Assembly: GCA_047495785.1 (NCBI GenBank)
Contig: JBLDXI010000042.1
Location: 806,001 to 870,000 of the forward strand
DNA: 64,000 nucleotides
Reading direction: 5' to 3'
Source: Lepidodermella squamata
Lineage: Eukaryota > Gastrotricha
This document shows, one piece after another, positions 57,345 to 64,000 of the stretch. The notes below the pieces were generated by a model that saw nothing but the letters and a program-made list of their open reading frames with translations, searched no databases and was not told the origin of the DNA. The position numbers and the translations under genes were made by a program. Position 1 is the first letter of the stretch. Every line of letters starts with the position of its first letter.

Positions 57345-58508
57345 CTAAACTAAACAAGAAAAATGGAAAAAATTGAATTTTCCAATAAAAATGAAAATTA
57401 ATAATATTTCACATTTTTTTTACAAGTTAACCCGATATTTCAAAATATTCGAAGAGTCGTATTTTTGTTTTGTTTTCAAGTTTTCGAATAATTGAGGTTT
57501 GTTTCAATTTAACAATTTTTCAAAAATTTCAAAATACTATTTTTCGACTCCGGGCACTTCGCTGGTCATTTCTAGCTATTCTAAAAATTCCAATTCATCA
57601 CGGTTATTACGCAATTGTCAAATTTTGACATACGCGTATATAGCTTGGAGGAGAACGCACATGAGCGTATACAGAGGGCAGAGGAACCGTGTCCATTCGT
57701 CAACATTTTTATACGCACATGTGCGTGTTCAGCGTATAAGGCCCTTCTTTAAATTACACTGGTTAGCGAAAGTCGGTCAGGTTCAAATTATTGAACTCCT
57801 GATCGATCAATAGAATAATAAAATGGCCCTGAAAACGTGACTGATCGGGAAAATTGATCAGAATCGGCCATAAATTGGTCATACCTAAATCCGACGCCAA
57901 AAATTGCAATGCTTTCATCTTCAACTGGTTTTGTAACAGGGGCCGACTGCTCGCGCGCGCAACATTTTTTATTTATGGCTCCTGATTACCCATTTTGAAG
58001 CAACCCATCCCCGAATTAAAAGGGCTAGACAAACCCTTGTTTCAAATTTTATGAGATGAATCATGCCGTTATTTTCCTCCCCAATATTTCTTATGCTATT
58101 TCTGTTTACTTTTGATAACATTTCGTCGGTATAGCGGTCCTAAAGTGCCAAGTGACCATTTTTTTCAAACATTTTTAATGTATCTAGTCTAATTCCATAC
58201 GGCCGAATGATGGCGTGGTCAAATGGGCGTTTCCAAACTCGACATAATTGTCGAAAGCCCAGAGAGGTGTGTGTGGTCTGAGGTAAGCTTGCTTTTCTCT
58301 AAGTATTCGATGAAACTCGCTGCCCCCCCCCCCCCCTCCGATATTTCCACCATTTGTCGATGCAAAGTTTGTTAGAAATGTCGTTTTCCCGTCTAACAAG
58401 TGCGTTAGCGGGCCGTTTACTTTTAAAGTTTCCTAAATATTGCGAGCAATAATGGCCAACGTTACCCCAAATTTTCTATTTATTTATCCATCCCATCATA
58501 ATAGCACA
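57345..58508. other. Spacer with ankyrin-like scrap and poly-C
   Basis: On the plus strand near 57750-57810 the frame reads LHWLAKVGQVQIIELLIDQ and a stop, like one ankyrin repeat; this is too short to call a gene. A poly-C tract lies at about 58323-58337. No upstream GT6 exon was recognised. Confidence 0.4.
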
Positions 58509-60540
58509 CAGACTTTCGGTCTACTACTTTTTCCATGCCAACACCAAGACCATACTTTCTGCTTGAAATTAAGACCAAGACCAAGACGGAAATTCCAAGT
58601 AGGTCTTTCGATCAAGACCAAAGACCAAAGACCGATAATTACGCATGATTTTATTGCTAAATATTTCGCAATTTCTTCTATTCTGGAAAGTTCCCCTGTG
58701 ATAGCTATCGGCCAGCAATGATCAATCATTTAAAGGATAAATAGCAAAATTAGTTATTTACTGCTGCGCGCAATTGCATCTTAGTAGTTACGCATCTTAC
58801 AAAGCTGATTGGCATCTTAAAACAATTTTAACCGCACCATAACCGCGCAATGACGGGGAACTCCCGTTGTCGTAGGTCGTGTTCGGCCTGTCGGTCTGTC
58901 GATCGTCAAGGAGGATAGTGGGGTACCTACAAAAAATAGCGGTGTAGTCACAGTTACCCGATGCAGGCTGTATTCCGTTGTTAGGTGTGTCGTCAAGGAG
59001 GATAGTGGTGTACGTAAAAAACAGACTATCCAACTGTCTCACAACCATTATTCTTATTACTGAAGATGTAAAAGGCGCGTTCAAGATTGCCGCAGGTGGT
59101 GTATGTTTGTGCAAGGAGGATTAGTAAGTATCAATAAAAAATTAGAGTGACGGGGAACACTCGTTGTCGCGAGTCGTTCAGTCGGTCGACAGGTCGTCAA
59201 AAGGCATCAGTAGGGAGTGATAAAAAAATTCAGCAGAGTTAAGGTGTGCCAGTAGAAAATGTGCAGTGTTGCCACTGCATGCTGCGTGCAGTTGTGCGCA
59301 CGACTTCGGTGCACAACATGCTAACTCTTGTGACATGGCGTCATCAGTCGTCTATCACCTGTTTTCAATCCTACTATGAAAAGTCTCCCGGGCACATGCA
59401 ATTCGTACTGTGTACTGTTTTTCGGCTTGTGTGACATGGCAACTTTTGGCCTGCGACTAGCGGTGGTAGCACGTTCCCTGGCCCCTGACCCGCTCACGTT
59501 TGGTAAAAACCCTTACGCAACGTATGCGCTCTATTTTTACTGAGTAAGCAAATGTGACTAACACGTAAATGTTCATATACTTGCACATTCGTGATTTGTA
59601 GCTCATCTTGAATTGAAGCCCCCTGGGCAACGATACATTGACTTGCAAGCCCATCTCAAATAATAGCCCGGGCTACTACGTAACTTGATAATATGCGTGA
59701 TATGGACCCTAATGCCCAGTCAACCATCATGGATCATGGGTGTGCACGAAAAAGTTATACGTGGGTTATGCATGTTTAAAGTCAGACGCGCCCGCGTGCT
59801 AGACAAAGTCACGGAGTTCCCCGTCAACTGTCAAAGGCCGCAGGCCGACAGTGGTAATTTTAACCGTCACACATGATTAAGCAAGGGATTAAGGCGTGGG
59901 TCAACAAGAGCGAACTGAGCTAAGCTGACACCACCTAGTGATATTGCAAACAACTATTCTGAGGAGAGTCTAGTGAGTTCCGCACCCTAGTTAGTCAACT
60001 GAATTGGTTGCTGTTGACTTGAAAACTTAAAACTTGGACTCCAGCGACTAGACAGATTAAAATGTAAAATGCTGAATTTAATGCGATATTTATGGGTAGT
60101 GGCTATGCATATGTAAATTAGAAAGCGACTGGGGCTTGGCATCACTTTTTGAAGCGGCTTGTTGTTGAAAGAGGCAACAGGCAGCCAACTCACTGAACTC
60201 ATAATTTCGACTTAATAATACCCAAGTTTCATTATAGCTCAATAACTATTTTTAGACTTATAGTAAGAAAATTGTTCTAATAAAGCATCCGACGAATGTA
60301 AACAAAAAATGCGCCCCTAAGGCTAATACAACAGATGCTCATTACATTTGATTTTTCCGCGTTTCAGAAGCAATCTCTTTCCCCTTATTTAAAGTCGTTC
60401 TCTTGGTTTGGCAAATTCAAGACCATGAGACCGAAGACCATACCAAATTAGCGGCAAGGTCTTAAAAAGACCGATACCGGAAAAATTGTATGGTCTTGGT
60501 ATGGTCTTGGTCTCACTTCAAAGACCAGACCGAAAGTCTG
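58509..60540. mobile_element. 2.0-kb non-autonomous hAT element
   Basis: Perfect 14-bp inverted ends CAGACTTTCGGTCT are flanked by the 8-bp duplication ATAGCACA (58501-58508 and 60541-60548). The subterminal 100-150 bp on both sides are packed with AAGACCA / TGGTCTT repeats, as is usual for transposase-binding sites. An internal motif GTCAAGGAGGATAGTGG occurs twice (about 58905 and 58993). No transposase frame is seen. Confidence 0.95.
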
Positions 60541-60548
60541 ATAGCACA

Positions 60549-63495
60549 TTTACGGATCCGCGGTGGTTTCCTCCGGTCACTAAAAAGCCGTGAAATGCTA
60601 TAGTTTTCTCTAACAATTATTTGCACGCACGCTATTGGTCGATTCAAAAATAAGCGCGGGAGTCGCATTAATACCGCTGCGAAACAAAACAGCCGTCGAC
60701 TTCACAGATTCATGGTTAATAATGCAGACCGGCGCAAATACAGGGCCTCATTATCAGATGCAGTTAAAATAGGATTTTTGTGAGAATAATTGGAACAAAT
60801 TTCTAAAAAAAATAAAAAATCCAGTGAAATCAATAACTGAAAAAATGAGCAAAGGCTGTGATTTTTTCACCCAAATGTCAACATTTTGCCTTCAACTTCT
60901 AGCTGCAAAAAAAGAATTAGGTAATTGGCAAAAATCACCGATCGCCAAAAATTCAACGAAAATTGTCAATTTGTCAATTGAAAGCGCGGTAAAACTGGAC
61001 GCAAAATTCAGCTGAACTCGATAATGAAATAAAAAAGGCTGTTTGTTATCACTACCTTAATCCTGAATTCAGCTTTTTACAGGTGGACTGCGAATATCAA
61101 TAAATTCTTGATAAAACCGAGATTGAGTTTTTTCGTTATTCGAGGGTGAGGTTGTCATTAAAAGTCATTACCGTATGGCAGTTTACGTTCATTCGCGCTG
61201 CTTTCTTGGCTATAGTTTTTTTCCTGCAGTAGTAATATCACATAGCAATAAAACTTGCTCACGCTATTTTTTGCAACACACAACCATTTCCACACCAAAC
61301 AATTAGGTCACTACAACACGAATTTATGCATTAGCTCAGTGTACATTGCGATCATCTTACCGTTATTTCGAGAAAAATGAACGATAAAATTGAGCCTTGG
61401 AAATGAAAAAATAGGGGTAGCCCTTTCCGCCATTCAATTGCAAATTAAAACTCAAGTGGAGACTATCGATTTCAAAGCAGTAAATGAATATTAGGTAATT
61501 ATTTATAATTTTGCAAAATGCCAAGGCGTGACATCTTTTTGCATCAAAGTGGATTAAATTGCGGTGTTTTGATTTAGCCAATTTAGTATGGCAGTCATTT
61601 TCCGGGCCAGGTGGTTCGATAAAGGGTAATAATTTGGAATAATTTGGCTTTCATGAAAAAATCGCCGAGTATTTTCAATTTACTTGAATCGAATCGAAAT
61701 GAGGCGAGGGGGTCATGTCGTTCTCGAGTGCTTTGTAGCCATAAACACCCGAGTTTCAGGCATCACCTCGTCAAGGAATAGCTCCCAGGTAAAGCATCAA
61801 AGGCCATTTCCACGTTAGGCTTGCCGAGACGAATTTAACGGATCAAACTCAAGGTATTAGCGTAACTGGATGAGGTGGCCAAGGTGGATGAGGGCGCCCA
61901 GTTCCCCATTCCAACAATTCCACATTTCCCAAAATATTCCAATTTCGAATTTTCTTTTCGTAATTTTTCGTAATTATATAACATGATTGTTACGCAAACT
62001 GATTAGTCTAATAAAGTCTACAGTTAATCCCCGATCAGAAACTGTACTCGTTTCATATACGCAAGAATAAGCTCTTGGTCTTGTTCAGCTCGAAAATGTT
62101 TTTGGTTTGGTCTTATAAAACTTGGTTAAAATGTAAACTGCTGCGAGAATACCACCCAGTGTGGCCGAGAATGAAGTGTGTCAGAAACTATGCAGAATTA
62201 GGAGCTTTTACCCTATCATCTGAAAAAATAATTGATAAAATAATTGAGCGAAATTGATATCAAAGATTTTGAACTCGTTAACAAGCCTAAACAAGGCTTT
62301 ACATTTTCGGTTGGGTACAAAATTGGTTTTAGCCAAAATGACTGGGTGGTATTCTGGAGGCAGTTGGCAGTTTACATTTGAACCTAGATCCTTAAAAAAG
62401 TGATCTCGGGCTTGCTTTTAGATATGGCTAACCACGCGGATTTCAAATCTCAACACTCAACGCGTTGCTTCTCATAACTAAAAGATACCCTTATTGCAGT
62501 TGCTTATAATATATACAGTTTAGTGTAGTTATCCGTTATCTTTCTGGTCGGTCCACCGATGTGGTTGCTTTCGGACATCGGTCGTAACTTACTCATCTAA
62601 TTTTTACGATTGATCGTCCTTTTTCAGATCATGGGCCGATGCGCAAGAACAGCTATATGGAGGTTTGTCCTTCTCTTTACTGCACAATTGTTTCTTTATT
62701 TTGTCGTACATAAGAGCTTCTGATATTATCACAAAGTTTAACAGTTTATGAATTTTTACCAATGGGTCCTCATTTTACCGGAACGTAATTTACAGTGAGC
62801 TGAACCAATCTTTGGAATTTTCCAGTGGCCTGAAAGAAATATCGGATATTTCTTGAACGTCAAGAATGACCAGAATATATGCTTCTGACTAATTCACCAG
62901 CAAAACAGCGTAACATTCTCTAGACTCTAGACGATGTAGCGTTCAATTCAGGACTCATCGGGATTCGCCAGAAATTCGTAGAAATATTTAAAAATGACTA
63001 ATTAATGTGAAAGGTGGAACAATTGAGATTTGAGATGAAATATGAATTTTCCATAATTTGTTCGCACATAACCTGACTCTTTCTTTTTCTGGAATTCATC
63101 GAATCAATGGCATTGAACAATCATGGACCGATTTCGAGGCATAAGGCCTGTGGTTCTGTCAATGCCCGGATGCCCGGAAGTCCAACAACTACAGGGTTCC
63201 TATATATCGACCATATTTTAATGCAATTTGAGCCCATTTTCGGGTCAAAAATGCCCAAAAACAAAAAAGCGTCAGCTAAAGCTCGTCTCGCTCGCGATTT
63301 TTCAGGTAAACTAAAGTCCATGGAAGAAAGCCGCTTGCATTTTGTAACATTGTCAATGTATGAGAAACATATTGCATTGTTTTTATTTCCAAAATTTTTT
63401 TATAGCTCATAAAAAAAAAACATGTTGGTCAAGTTTTTAACTAGGATTAACTTTTCATTGTTCGATAGGGTTCAGCATTGTCGATGGCTATTGTT
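60549..63495. other. Region without recognisable genes
   Basis: The sequence is AT-rich, with only short frames and no domain, no convincing splice pattern and no inverted-repeat element that I could define. Confidence 0.45.
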
Positions 63496-64000
63496 TCAGC
63501 GCATGCCCGGAACTGCGAAAGCGGCACAATTGATCTCGGCCAATCGCAACTCGCTAAAACTGACAATTTGGTTGAAAATGTTCACGCATGACACACTCCC
63601 ATTCAGCTGCTCTAGCGAATTAGACCATGATCTTGTAAAATGACCATCAGGCTGGTAAAATCTAGATTAACAAGAAGCGGAAACTTACCGCCCTAGAATG
63701 AATTGACCACTTTGTGTGACAGGCCGCTGGCCACTACCCACGGTAGTAATCTGGCTGTCGGCACGAAAATACGTTATAGTGCTGGTCTTAGCATGTATGA
63801 TAGCTAGAAACGACCAGCCTTTTTCCACATCAGTGGCGAAACTAAACGTGGATTGACCATAAGCCCGGATTTTGAAGGTTGAATTTTGTTCTGCTGTGAC
63901 TTTGAGTCCCAGAGTTGTTCCATCAGGAGCGAATTCGATTATCGGCATGTTCGATTGGCTTGACAATGTGGTCAAAAACGCGATGGTGAAACTGGTGGTG
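63496..64000 (-). CDS. 3' end of another LamG family gene, running off the window (copy I)
   Basis: The last exon (63496 to about 63632) ends FAVPGMR and a stop. An intron of ordinary length separates it from the LamG-2 exon, which continues past the right edge. LamG-2 reads IIEFAPDGTTLGLKVTAEQN and GWSFLAIIHAKTS. These and the last exon (LEQLNGSVSCVNIFNQ) are closest to the two-module gene at 36217-41083 rather than to A, B or D, so copy I is probably also of the two-module type. No defect is visible in the part present. Confidence 0.82.

Noticed and set aside
57748-57813. Plus-strand LHWLAKVGQVQIIELLIDQ, resembling one ankyrin repeat
   Set aside because: About 20 residues only, with no neighbouring repeats; it could be a relic but cannot be called as a gene.
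58184-58399. 71-codon minus-strand frame with a glycine run upstream of the GT6 exon
   Set aside because: The glycines come from a poly-C tract and the rest matches no GT6 motif, so it is not a 5' GT6 exon.
1-64000. tRNA, rRNA and CRISPR features
   Set aside because: None was recognised on reading; no clover-leaf-like or regularly spaced direct-repeat arrays of that type were seen, though no covariance search could be run.

Overview
This window is animal nuclear DNA, most likely from an invertebrate with compact introns. Genes are split into many small exons by GT-AG introns, mostly about 46-75 nt in the copies followed exon by exon, with acceptors such as TTTCAG, TACAG and CTAG. There are no operons, and the DNA between genes is full of decayed transposons. 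I cannot name the phylum from sequence alone.

The main content is a cluster of related genes for secreted, cysteine-rich proteins ending in two LamG / concanavalin-A-like jelly-roll domains. Members from left to right: a fragment (1070-1344, -); copy A (6011-11877, -, apparently intact, about 26 exons); copy B (12944-16251, -, shortened and decayed); copy C (17776-22158, +, broken); copy D (23411-30591, -, apparently intact, 26 exons, about 1,015 residues); a LamG scrap (30845-31077, -); a two-module member (36217-41083, -); another fragment (42853-43066, -); another LamG scrap (44342-44795, -); copy H (52777-55721, -, loses its 3' half); and copy I (63496 to beyond 64000, -). The N-terminal part of the long members is a fourfold repeat of a roughly 130-residue, roughly 12-cysteine module. 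Each module is cut into the same series of six exon types. The cluster contains a four-module and a two-module form.

Other secreted-protein genes sit inside the cluster: a mucin-tailed protein with three four-cysteine units (41711-42493), a two-domain cystine-knot-like peptide (45699-46100), and a C-type-lectin-like gene (47975-48505) whose N-terminus matches the opening of the cysteine module. On the right is the catalytic exon of a GT6 (ABO-type) glycosyltransferase with one frameshift (56887-57344). Single pieces of a carbohydrate sulfotransferase, an ankyrin protein and two LINEs also occur.

Mobile DNA explains much of the damage. Five different hAT-type elements have clear 8-bp target duplications: 20889-21816, 25845-26089, 27634-28173, 49358-52494 and 58509-60540. 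A TTAA-flanked piggyBac-type MITE (51518-51919) is nested in one of them. There is also a TA-flanked MITE (40566-40781) and several long foldback repeats. One hAT element splits a coding exon of copy C, a foldback replaces the 3' end of copy B, and a 3.1-kb hAT element carrying a decayed SWIM-finger gene lies just beyond the broken end of copy H. Five family members share a CGCGTG-containing box about 80-120 bp upstream of the start codon, which suggests common regulation. The role of the family (adhesion, cuticle or lectin-like defence) cannot be decided from sequence.
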